DNA from: Bacteroidales bacterium
Lineage (GTDB): Bacteria > Bacteroidota > Bacteroidia > Bacteroidales > VadinHA17
DNA: 64,000 nt
Assembly (NCBI GenBank): GCA_016928075.1
Contig: JAFGLJ010000027.1
Coordinates: 209,820-273,819 of the forward strand
Direction of reading: 5' to 3'
Each line of letters starts with the position of its first letter. The first letter of the stretch is position 1. Shown piece by piece: positions 46,684 through 55,012 of this stretch. The notes under the pieces are model-generated. The model ran no database searches, had not been told where the DNA came from, and saw nothing but the letters and a program-made list of their open reading frames with translations. A program made the position numbers and the translations under genes.

Positions 46684-48765
46684 TTACTTGAAAGTTAAAG
46701 TATATGATTCTTTTGTGGCTGATTTATTCTCAATCCATAGAATCAGCTTGCTGCTTTCAAGAGTATTAATCCTTCCGACATGGTAATCAGTGCCAGGTTT
46801 CAGATTACGATTGCCATTTCTGATCCTGGCAATATCAGAACTTATGTTCTTAAGAATAATACATGCACCTACCATGGGTGATTCTCCGCTGGCTTTTATT
46901 GAAATTTCGATTTTTTCCGGCTCCTCCTTGTTTTCCCATGCCAGTATATAAGCCCGTTGCGTTTTATCATATCCTGAATTCCTTATTCCCTTACCTGGAG
47001 TTATAATGACAGGAGCTTTATTCCATGATCGAGCAAGTTCAGCCAGCTCCTTTGCTGACTGCGTGGAAGCACCATATAACCAGGCAAACCAGTAGGTATT
47101 GTTTTCCCCTTTATGATGCGGAGGGCTCCCCCAGGCCAGAGAAAAGTGAGAAGCCCTGTCCGGAGCCTGGCAATACCTGCCATCAGATGGATTCTGCGCT
47201 ACCGGCCAGTGATTCCACCATGGGAAATGAGACACATCCTCCCTTTGCTCAATACCAAATACCGCCATTGTATTTTCAGGTTCAAAAATTGTGAATGGTT
47301 TATTTTCAGATTTCAGGTTTACAATTTGTATTACAGGGTCAGGCGGATTTTCACCTTTTTTAAATTCAGGTGCACCATTAGCCCACGAATAGGTATAATG
47401 TTCTCCTTGCATATTTACCAGGATCATAGCATCCAGGTGAATATTGTCTTCAGGCGTGGTCCCAGGCTGGCATAGAACTATTGATTCGGATGGATGCAGT
47501 GGATTCCCCGTGCTATGTTCAATCACTTTCCTCACACCTATCCCATCAGGGTAGAAAGTAAAATATTCATCCACGCAATCCTGCCATCCGGTTATTTCAT
47601 CAACCTGTGAAAAATTCTTTCGTACCGAAACAGGTATATACCTCCAATGCACAACCACACGGGCATCCGTATTTTCAATAATACGTACATGGGAATAAAG
47701 ACAATGAGGATCGATCATATGTTCGAAGCAACCTTCAATTGTGTTAAAATATTCAGCACTCTGATCAGCCATCCACTGGCCGTTCTCCATAACCCATACC
47801 GGCGAGTATCTTGTTCCTCTCCAAAAAACAACCTTTATGGGAGAATTATCGAAACGTACCACAATATCCGTATGGTCACTTACTCTCCATAGAGCATCCC
47901 ACTCCTCATAATATTCAAGCTTTGTGTAATAGGCTCCAAATTTACCCGGAGCATCAGGACCTGAAGGCATTATTCTTTCGGGAATATCGGGTACTTCTGC
48001 CGAACTCCCTTTTGATACTTCCTCACTGATCAATTGTTTTGCAACAACACCCCTATATAGTTTTACCTCATCACAAATACCATCGATTGAAAACCACGAG
48101 GGCAATGTACCATACGTCCTTACAGGGTGAGAAGGGGTTACCTTATCCCTGTTCCTGCCCATAAGCACGTCAATGTCATTGCTAATATCCATTTTCCCTT
48201 TCAGTTCCATTGTTCCTGACAATTTTCCATTGACGTAGATATCCAGGCCTTTGTTGCTGTTAAAAGTTGCCGCGATATGAGTCCACTTCTTCAGGTCAAT
48301 TCTTTCTTTTGAGATACACCTGTTCCATTCTCCGTTAACTGAAACAAACAAACCAACCTCGCCCTGCGGACCAATTCCAAAATAAAAACCTGATCTCTCT
48401 TTATCATTCTGACTTATCACCGGACACCAGTTCCATGGATATGTTGCCAGGGCAATCCATGCTTCCACAGAAAAAGCATGCTCCAGATCTTCAGTATTAT
48501 AATTATTGCTTCGTACCTGTGTAGTAAAACCGTCCATTTTGAGCGAATTACCACTAACGCCTTGCACAACTTTGTAATTACCGCTAATCGAATAACCTCT
48601 GTCAACCTTTTCATCAGAAATAACCTTCGAAGAGGGATTATCAAATTTCCATCTGGCGATCAGCTGTGGCTTTTGTTGCTGAACACCAATATCATAATGA
48701 TGGACTGCTTTTACATTGATTATCATCAAAGCAAGAATGGTGGTAAATAAAATTCTTTTATTCAT
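46684..48765 (-). CDS. LamG-domain protein with uncharacterised C-terminal region (paralogue 3)
   Basis: I place the start at 48765, where MNKRILFTTILALMIINVKA forms a complete signal peptide; an in-frame ATG at 48786 directly follows the stop of the preceding gene and is also possible. Product ~693 residues. LamG spans about residues 40-250 (NSLKMDGFTTQVRSNNYN, SVEAWIALATYPWNWCPV, WTHIAATFNSNKGLDIYVNG, DGICDEVKLYRGVV). The C-terminal region carries the family landmarks KVVFWRGTRYSPVWVMENGQ, VRIIENTDARVVVHWRY, FYPDGIGVRKVIEHS, WWNHWPVAQNPSDGRY and ASHFSLAWG. It is translationally coupled to the GH95-like gene, linking this family to glycan breakdown. Confidence 0.85.
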   Translation of the reverse strand: MNKRILFTTILALMIINVKAVHHYDIGVQQQKPQLIARWKFDNPSSKVISDEKVDRGYSISGNYKVVQGVSGNSLKMDGFTTQVRSNNYNTEDLEHAFSVEAWIALATYPWNWCPVISQNDKERSGFYFGIGPQGEVGLFVSVNGEWNRCISKERIDLKKWTHIAATFNSNKGLDIYVNGKLSGTMELKGKMDISNDIDVLMGRNRDKVTPSHPVRTYGTLPSWFSIDGICDEVKLYRGVVAKQLISEEVSKGSSAEVPDIPERIMPSGPDAPGKFGAYYTKLEYYEEWDALWRVSDHTDIVVRFDNSPIKVVFWRGTRYSPVWVMENGQWMADQSAEYFNTIEGCFEHMIDPHCLYSHVRIIENTDARVVVHWRYIPVSVRKNFSQVDEITGWQDCVDEYFTFYPDGIGVRKVIEHSTGNPLHPSESIVLCQPGTTPEDNIHLDAMILVNMQGEHYTYSWANGAPEFKKGENPPDPVIQIVNLKSENKPFTIFEPENTMAVFGIEQREDVSHFPWWNHWPVAQNPSDGRYCQAPDRASHFSLAWGSPPHHKGENNTYWFAWLYGASTQSAKELAELARSWNKAPVIITPGKGIRNSGYDKTQRAYILAWENKEEPEKIEISIKASGESPMVGACIILKNISSDIARIRNGNRNLKPGTDYHVGRINTLESSKLILWIENKSATKESYTLTFK

Positions 48766-48786
48766 ATTATATTGATATTTAAACAT

Positions 48787-51375
48787 TTATTTCTTCAATT
48801 CTATTGTTTCTCCCGTTACAGTTTGAAATTCCAATATATCGCCGCCTAATCTTCCGGTCCTTTCCCCGTTCCTGTAAATTTTTAATTGTGATTCAGGCCA
48901 AGGATTTTTCAATTTACATTCCCTATCATACTGAGAAAATAACTTTACATATTTTACTGTATCATTTTCTATTGCACTCATTACAATAAATCCTCCACGT
49001 GCCAGGAGCTTGAATTCGGCATCCCAACCTGAGGGCCATGCCGGGAACAGGTAAATAACAGCTTTCCCTCCAGGTTCAGGCGGGACGCTCTGCATCAACG
49101 CATAGTTAAGAGCAGTTGAAACATTACCCAGTCGCTGGCATCCAATTGCTCCCGGACCTTCTCTTAAAGTAAGCCTGTTAGGCAATACTGATACTTTTCC
49201 TGATCCTTCCCAGTCACAAAAATCTTTATCCGGAGAAATATTTGAGTTTATTTGATTTGGCAGAAGGAATTTCAAATCATCACCCCTTCCCAGTAAAGCA
49301 GCAGCAACAGGTCTCTTATCAAGTACATGGACAGAAGTAGAATCATTTATTTCTCCATTATAGTAAGCATCAAATGCGGCATTAGCCTTTAGTAAAATTT
49401 CTTTATCAGATGTAGCGACACTACATAGGTCATAATAAATCATATGTTGTGGGTTATCAACGCGACCATGCCCTGCCGGGGGTACACATCCAATCCAGTA
49501 ATCTGGCTTATTACCCTTATATTCATTTAGATAGCTGAGAGACGGAAGCGGAGCGATATTTTTTAATAGTTCTTTCCATACATCTATCATCTCATGGTCT
49601 ATGTCAAGTATTTCTGCTGAGCGTAATAATATTGGGGTCAATCCTCTGATTGCGGCAATATCAGTAAAAGAGTTATGAGCATCCCATATCCCTTCAAGAT
49701 TATTGGTATGGTACAAATGATATTTCCCATCGTCTTCCTTTACAAGACCCGGATAATTACGATAGAATTCTACTGCACCCCTTATAACAGGATATGCAAA
49801 ATCTCTTAGCCAGTTGGTATCATTTGAATATTCATACCTCAGCCAGAAAGTGTAAGCTATCTCTGCAGTAGCAGAAAAGATATGTGTTACATGCCCGAAA
49901 GGACCTACCCCCTTTTCAGGTATTATCCAGTGACCATCTTCCCAGTTGCCCACTGTAGCCCAGTTCCACCTGGGGTTATGCTTCGGCTTTGTTTGGGCAT
50001 ATTTTCTGAAACTTTCGGACCTATCATCCCATGGTTTCCTCAGAAGGTAGAGGTCACGCATCTCGGCTGCAATATCATCAGGCATTTCATTCAAACCATC
50101 AAAAAACGTGGTCTCAGGAAACCATAATCCCTCTGATCCCCATTGCTGGCGCGCTGCCATGGCATAGGAATCAAGATGCATGCTGAACATGGAAAACAAC
50201 GGATCCATCAGGTCCAGTCTGTTTGAGGGCGCAAGAGGATTGTAGTAGCAGCTCTGGTTATTCCACCAGTATTGTGATCCCCATTCCCGCATATCCCCGT
50301 TGGTATACCACAACATTCCCCCGTATCGGGGCTGATAGAGGCCTCTAGATGAAGAAGCCATTATATATTGAAAATATGTGTAATGCTTCTCGACATTGTC
50401 TGCAATACCATTCTCACTATGAAGATCAACATAAGATTTTGACCAGAAATCATGCCACCAGGTAGAGTTATCCGAGAAATGCTTTTCGAAACCGTAACCG
50501 GCAGCGTATTCCAGATTGTTTAAAACAGTGCTGATTGATTCTGAAATATCCTTGGCACCACCATCTGAAGATACAAAAATTGTAAATTTACCCTTCTCTG
50601 GAGCAATAACCAGATTAACAGTTGATTCGTTAAGGTACCTTGCCTTACTATTCCTGCCTCTTACTGTAACTGCTATGACAGAGCAGTTATAAAAATCATT
50701 TTCACTGAATTCCTGGCTGAGCAATATATTATTTCCCCGGATATGTAACTGTGACTGGGATGTATGCCCTCTTCTCCTTACCCGCACGATATTATTCTCG
50801 GTCAATTTAAAATTCTCTCCTTGAGAGTATTGCATTATATACCGTAGCATTCTAAGATCAATACGAACGGGTGTTGGCACAGTCCTGTTATCTTCAATCT
50901 CAATAGCTATTACATCCCTGTTATTCAGAGCTATCATTTTTACCTTGAAATCATTTCCTTCAACATCCATTATACCATCATATAGATGCAGATGCTGATT
51001 GAAGCCATCCCCTGAAAACACATCATCACCATAATCAACCACGTTTATATCAATATAGCCACAGCCGCTAGCATAATCGCTGTGCCTTTCCATAAAGCTG
51101 TCCGTTGAATTGTTAACTGCAAATACATCATTTCTGTTGATTTGCATCTTAACAGCAAACGGTGTGGTCCACACCAGCGTTCCCATTCTCCCGTTTCCAA
51201 ATGGCATTCCGGATTCACTTCTTGTAACCGGTTCATTATATACCAGATCAGCTTCAGAAACAAGTTTCCGTAAATATGGATCATCATATACTTCAGATTG
51301 CTGCAGACAGGCATATCCGGCTATTAAGTTCATTAAATGAAATATAACTAATAGGAAAATCAGCCTGGTTTTCAT
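48787..51375 (-). CDS. GH95-like protein with DUF5703-type N-terminus
   Basis: 862 residues with a signal peptide (RLIFLLVIFHLMNLIAGYA). The N-terminal beta domain has VTRSESGMPFGNGRMGTLVW and INRNDVFAVNNSTDSFMERH, the pattern of DUF5703. The (alpha/alpha) part has WGSQYWWNNQSCYYNPLAPS then NRLDLMDPLFSM, equivalent to the NxQ region of GH95, and NNLEGIWDAHNSFTDIAAIR with a candidate catalytic Glu. GH95 enzymes remove alpha-L-fucose or alpha-L-galactose by inversion; this branch is divergent, so the sugar is uncertain. It lies 53 bp after the sugar-isomerase-like gene and runs straight into LamG paralogue 3. Confidence 0.78.
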   Translation of the reverse strand: MKTRLIFLLVIFHLMNLIAGYACLQQSEVYDDPYLRKLVSEADLVYNEPVTRSESGMPFGNGRMGTLVWTTPFAVKMQINRNDVFAVNNSTDSFMERHSDYASGCGYIDINVVDYGDDVFSGDGFNQHLHLYDGIMDVEGNDFKVKMIALNNRDVIAIEIEDNRTVPTPVRIDLRMLRYIMQYSQGENFKLTENNIVRVRRRGHTSQSQLHIRGNNILLSQEFSENDFYNCSVIAVTVRGRNSKARYLNESTVNLVIAPEKGKFTIFVSSDGGAKDISESISTVLNNLEYAAGYGFEKHFSDNSTWWHDFWSKSYVDLHSENGIADNVEKHYTYFQYIMASSSRGLYQPRYGGMLWYTNGDMREWGSQYWWNNQSCYYNPLAPSNRLDLMDPLFSMFSMHLDSYAMAARQQWGSEGLWFPETTFFDGLNEMPDDIAAEMRDLYLLRKPWDDRSESFRKYAQTKPKHNPRWNWATVGNWEDGHWIIPEKGVGPFGHVTHIFSATAEIAYTFWLRYEYSNDTNWLRDFAYPVIRGAVEFYRNYPGLVKEDDGKYHLYHTNNLEGIWDAHNSFTDIAAIRGLTPILLRSAEILDIDHEMIDVWKELLKNIAPLPSLSYLNEYKGNKPDYWIGCVPPAGHGRVDNPQHMIYYDLCSVATSDKEILLKANAAFDAYYNGEINDSTSVHVLDKRPVAAALLGRGDDLKFLLPNQINSNISPDKDFCDWEGSGKVSVLPNRLTLREGPGAIGCQRLGNVSTALNYALMQSVPPEPGGKAVIYLFPAWPSGWDAEFKLLARGGFIVMSAIENDTVKYVKLFSQYDRECKLKNPWPESQLKIYRNGERTGRLGGDILEFQTVTGETIELKK

Positions 51376-51428
51376 AAAAATTGATTTAAGAATTCATTGA
51401 CGAAGGTCTAAGCTTTTCCAAGCTATTC

Positions 51429-52331
51429 TCAATAAGCATTTTGCAGTGCAAGGAATAAGGCACGGTAATATCTCATCAACCTTATCGGATCTTCATCATT
51501 TCCATCTATCTCGGCATTACAATATCCTTTAAAACCTGAATCTGCTAACAGTTTAAACAATTTACGGTATGGATACCTCTCATCCCATAATTCATGAATA
51601 TGCAGACTTATTATGCGGTCCTTAAGCATGTTAAAATTATATTCAAGACCCTCACCCTCAGTATCACTGAGGTTGCAATTCCAGTTTACATATACATGAG
51701 GACTCTCTGAATAATCTATGATCTTTTTAATGACAGGAACTCTGGCAGTACCCTGACCATGAACACAAACCTTAATCCTCACTCCATGATCATAAGCAAA
51801 CTCTCCTACTTCGGCCAGTGATTTACCTATCTGCTTAAATGTCTGTTCTTCAGGCACTCCCTCAGGTATCGCATTTGGAAATACTCTTATGGATGTTGCT
51901 CCAATATCCTCTGCCAGAAGCGTATACTCCTTGGTCCCTTCAATATTCTTCCGCAGTTCATCCTTATCAGCATAATGATATTGAAATGCACTGGCCAGGC
52001 TTATTTCTTCAAGTGCTGAATCCTCAAAGCGTTTTTTTACCTCAGCGCGCTCGGCAGATGAAAGGCTGACTTCTACTCCATGCGCATGTGTTGTCCTCAG
52101 TTCAACAGATTTATAACCTGTTTCTGTCAGATTCTTTATTATAGTGTCAATATCCCAGTTTTCCGCAAGAGTATATGTCATAACTCCAAGCTTTAAAGGG
52201 TTTTCATTGAGCTTAAAGCCTTGTTCGGAATTATTTTCATTCGTCTCTGTGTTGCAACCGGCAAGAATTGCTCCTGTTGAAGTCAATGCCGTGGTCCTTA
52301 AAAAATTACGTCGTGTGAATGATTTTTTCAT
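51429..52331 (-). CDS. Sugar phosphate isomerase/epimerase-like protein with Tat signal
   Basis: 300 residues. The N-terminus has a twin-arginine motif (FTRRNFLRTTA) followed by a lipobox (ILAGC, Cys25), so the protein is exported folded and probably lipid-anchored. The body is a xylose-isomerase-like TIM barrel: LKLGVMTYTLAENWDIDTII, YKSVELRTTHAHGVEVSLSS, VRIKVCVHGQGTARV, HVYVNWNCNLSDTEGEGLEY, ISLHIHELWD and FKGYCNAEIDGNDEDPIRLM. Glu, Asp, His and Glu at strand ends could bind a divalent metal. Exported members are frequent in Bacteroidota glycan loci, but the substrate is unknown. First gene of the minus-strand unit, divergent from 52539. Confidence 0.85.
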   Translation of the reverse strand: MKKSFTRRNFLRTTALTSTGAILAGCNTETNENNSEQGFKLNENPLKLGVMTYTLAENWDIDTIIKNLTETGYKSVELRTTHAHGVEVSLSSAERAEVKKRFEDSALEEISLASAFQYHYADKDELRKNIEGTKEYTLLAEDIGATSIRVFPNAIPEGVPEEQTFKQIGKSLAEVGEFAYDHGVRIKVCVHGQGTARVPVIKKIIDYSESPHVYVNWNCNLSDTEGEGLEYNFNMLKDRIISLHIHELWDERYPYRKLFKLLADSGFKGYCNAEIDGNDEDPIRLMRYYRALFLALQNAY

Positions 52332-52481
52332 GATTATGCCTTTATATTGTTTTTTATATTATGGTCTTCTTAAAAACCTGATTACAGAAAAAACATATCG
52401 GAAAAAAACAATTAATACCAGCCATCGCATGATAGATTGCATAATATTTAATTGCAACATGTAAATATATTAAAATATTTA

Positions 52482-52489
52482 TAGTTTTG
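52482..52489 (+). promoter_or_regulatory. -7 box upstream of the GH36-like gene
   Basis: TAGTTTTG at 52482-52489 matches TAnnTTTG exactly and lies 49 bp before the ATG at 52539. No good -33 element is present at the usual spacing. The same nine-base ATAGTTTTG precedes the GH78 gene. Confidence 0.5.
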
Positions 52490-52538
52490 CTTAACCAGCT
52501 TAATAGCTAATAATTATTAAATTTATATCCTACATAGT

Positions 52539-54962
52539 ATGCAAATCACAAAAAAAGTTATTTTTCTGATTACACTATCTTTTGTTTCAGGCCTTTCACT
52601 TTATGCACAGGATAGCATAAATGATATTTTCCCAGGTGCAAACGAGAGCACCCCTTCACTTTCAGAATATTTCTCCTGGATAAACAACACCAATGAGGGA
52701 AGCACAGAGGAACAAACTATGATCAACCTTAAGTTTTTTGATTGGTTGAGAAGAGAGTACGGTATGAAACTCGATATCTATGTAATAAGTGCAGGGGCTA
52801 TAGATAAAGCCAGATGGTATGGCAGCATGGATTCAAAAGAATTCAAGAGGCAGTTTCCGAACGGTTTTGATCCGATATACCAAAAAGCAAAAAGCATGGG
52901 TACACGGCTTGGAACATGGGGAGGCCCGGATGGGTTTGGAGATACACCTGAAGAAGAACAGGCCCGAATAGATATGATTGTTAAGTTATGCAGGGATTAT
53001 GAGTTCAGGTTGCTTAAATTTGATGCAGTAGTTGGCCAGTTAAGGGACAAGAAACAGGATGCTTTTATAAGAATGATGAATGAGTGCAGGAAGTACAGTC
53101 CCGATCTTATTCTTCTCAACCACAGATTAAACCTAAGCGACGAAGCTAAAAAACATGCAACAACATTTCTCTGGGAGGGAGCGGAAACATATATAGACGT
53201 TCATATGTCGAACTGGCAAATAACCGCACCTCATCACCGGGCAGGGGCGCTGTCAAGAGATATTGTTCCCGGACTTATGCGCATGACAGAAGATCATGGT
53301 GTATGTCTTTCTTCTTGTCTGGATTACTGGGAGGACGATCTTGTCTTGCAAGCTTTTAACAGAACATTATTATTATCACCCCAGCTTTATGGTAATCCAT
53401 GGTTTTTGAGAGATGATGAATATCCTAAGCTTGCGAGGATTTTTAATCTTGCCCGGAAATACGGTAGTATAATGGTCAATGGAATATTTTTACCGGAAGA
53501 AAAATACGGAGAGAAGGCAATATCAAGAGGTAACTCAGATACCAGGCTTATTACACTCAGGAATTTAAGCTGGGAAAAAAATAATGTGAACTTAACAATT
53601 GGAAAAGAAACAGGTTTGATTAAAGATATCACCTATGAAGTTCGCTTGCTTCATCCGGTGGAACGTATTATTGGTTCATTCGAAAAAGGTCAATCGCTGG
53701 ATATACCTGTTGATCCTTTCAGATCAGTTCTGGTGCTGGTTTGTCCTGACAATGAGGGAGGAATAGGCATCAAAGGATGTGATTATGAACTTGTCAGGGA
53801 AGTAAAAGATAAACCTGTCATTATCAAACTGAAAGGTTTTCCGGGAACTAAACATAGAATAAGACTGGTGGATGCAGGTAATGAATTTTCTTCTGCAACA
53901 CTCGATGGCAGTCAGGCAAATTCACTTTTAAAAGGTAAGTCCCTTAACGTGACTTTTGATGGAGAATTAATTAAGGAACCCTATCACAGGAAGCTCGCTG
54001 AGCTTAAGCCCTGTGATGTTCCTGATGATGCGGAGACACTGTATGAAGCAACCATATTTGCTACTGATAATAATGCCCTTGAAATACGTGAATTACAAAG
54101 ATCAGGCGAAACATCTGTTCCTGAAGTAAAGGAAGCAAGGGATGCCTTTCTTAATCAACCCCTTCTGAGAGACAGGGGTATATGGGACCGGTATATGTTT
54201 GATGATGATTATAATACATCTTTCTATGTCAGCCGCAGACGGCATAAAGCAGATTTATTAAACGGTGGTTCGCTAAGACTCGACTTTGGGGAGTTAGTTA
54301 AAATGGACGAATTGATTATAGAAGTCGGAAGTGAACATGCTTTACAACCCTGGAAAACAGAAGAGGCTGCATTTCTGGAAGTTTCATCAGATCTCAGTGA
54401 CTGGGAGGAAATCAGGATACTGGCAAATAAAACCATGAAAATAAAGCTGGATCCTGACAGGCCTGTCAGGTATGTGCGCTTCAGTGGAACCCCGGACAAG
54501 ATAATTGAAATTAAAGGATATCTCAATGGCAGTGAACTTGACCGTAGCAAATGGAAAGGCTCACACCTGTATAGCCCCTACAACCGGATAAAGACTGAAA
54601 AGGCCTGGGCTACATCAACTGTATTAAACGAAATAACCGATGGGTCTTACCTGGCAGTATGTCTTGAAGGTGAACATGGAATAGAGGGAGCATATGCAGC
54701 AATAAGGGTTGACGGCAAACCTGTGGGAGCTCCCGACAGAAGTCCATCATACCCTGTAAATCCCTGGGAATATCCGGTTACCAAAGCAAAATCTCATTAT
54801 ACATATTACATACCTCTTACCAGTGATATGCAGGGAAAGAAGATAGATGTAGTAGTACTGGGAATGAAAGGTGGAGTCAGTGACTTCAAACCGGAAGTAT
54901 GGCTTACATGCTATCCTGCACCTTACGAAGAAAAAGAGCTGATAATGATCAGGGATAACTAA
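52539..54962 (+). CDS. GH36-like (clan GH-D type) glycosidase with C-terminal beta-sandwich
   Basis: 807 residues with a signal peptide (VIFLITLSFVSGLSLYAQ). A TIM-barrel region has MGTRLGTWGGPDGFGDTPEE, YEFRLLKFDAVVGQL with Asp162 as the likely nucleophile (the LKxD pattern of alpha-galactosidase-type barrels), CRKYSPDLILLNHRLNLS, and a TEDHGVCLSSCLDYWEDD segment that may carry the acid. Residues ~500-680 look like a discoidin/F5_8-type beta-sandwich (LRLDFGELVKMDELIIEVGS, VRYVRFSGTPDKIIEIKGYL). Specificity for alpha-galactose or a similar sugar is inferred only. Cotranscribed with the GH95-like gene 50 bp downstream. Confidence 0.75.
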   Translation: MQITKKVIFLITLSFVSGLSLYAQDSINDIFPGANESTPSLSEYFSWINNTNEGSTEEQTMINLKFFDWLRREYGMKLDIYVISAGAIDKARWYGSMDSKEFKRQFPNGFDPIYQKAKSMGTRLGTWGGPDGFGDTPEEEQARIDMIVKLCRDYEFRLLKFDAVVGQLRDKKQDAFIRMMNECRKYSPDLILLNHRLNLSDEAKKHATTFLWEGAETYIDVHMSNWQITAPHHRAGALSRDIVPGLMRMTEDHGVCLSSCLDYWEDDLVLQAFNRTLLLSPQLYGNPWFLRDDEYPKLARIFNLARKYGSIMVNGIFLPEEKYGEKAISRGNSDTRLITLRNLSWEKNNVNLTIGKETGLIKDITYEVRLLHPVERIIGSFEKGQSLDIPVDPFRSVLVLVCPDNEGGIGIKGCDYELVREVKDKPVIIKLKGFPGTKHRIRLVDAGNEFSSATLDGSQANSLLKGKSLNVTFDGELIKEPYHRKLAELKPCDVPDDAETLYEATIFATDNNALEIRELQRSGETSVPEVKEARDAFLNQPLLRDRGIWDRYMFDDDYNTSFYVSRRRHKADLLNGGSLRLDFGELVKMDELIIEVGSEHALQPWKTEEAAFLEVSSDLSDWEEIRILANKTMKIKLDPDRPVRYVRFSGTPDKIIEIKGYLNGSELDRSKWKGSHLYSPYNRIKTEKAWATSTVLNEITDGSYLAVCLEGEHGIEGAYAAIRVDGKPVGAPDRSPSYPVNPWEYPVTKAKSHYTYYIPLTSDMQGKKIDVVVLGMKGGVSDFKPEVWLTCYPAPYEEKELIMIRDN

Positions 54963-55012
54963 TACTAAACAAGCCAACAGCAAAACTATTTGTTCCATAA
55001 AAGTAATAGTAT

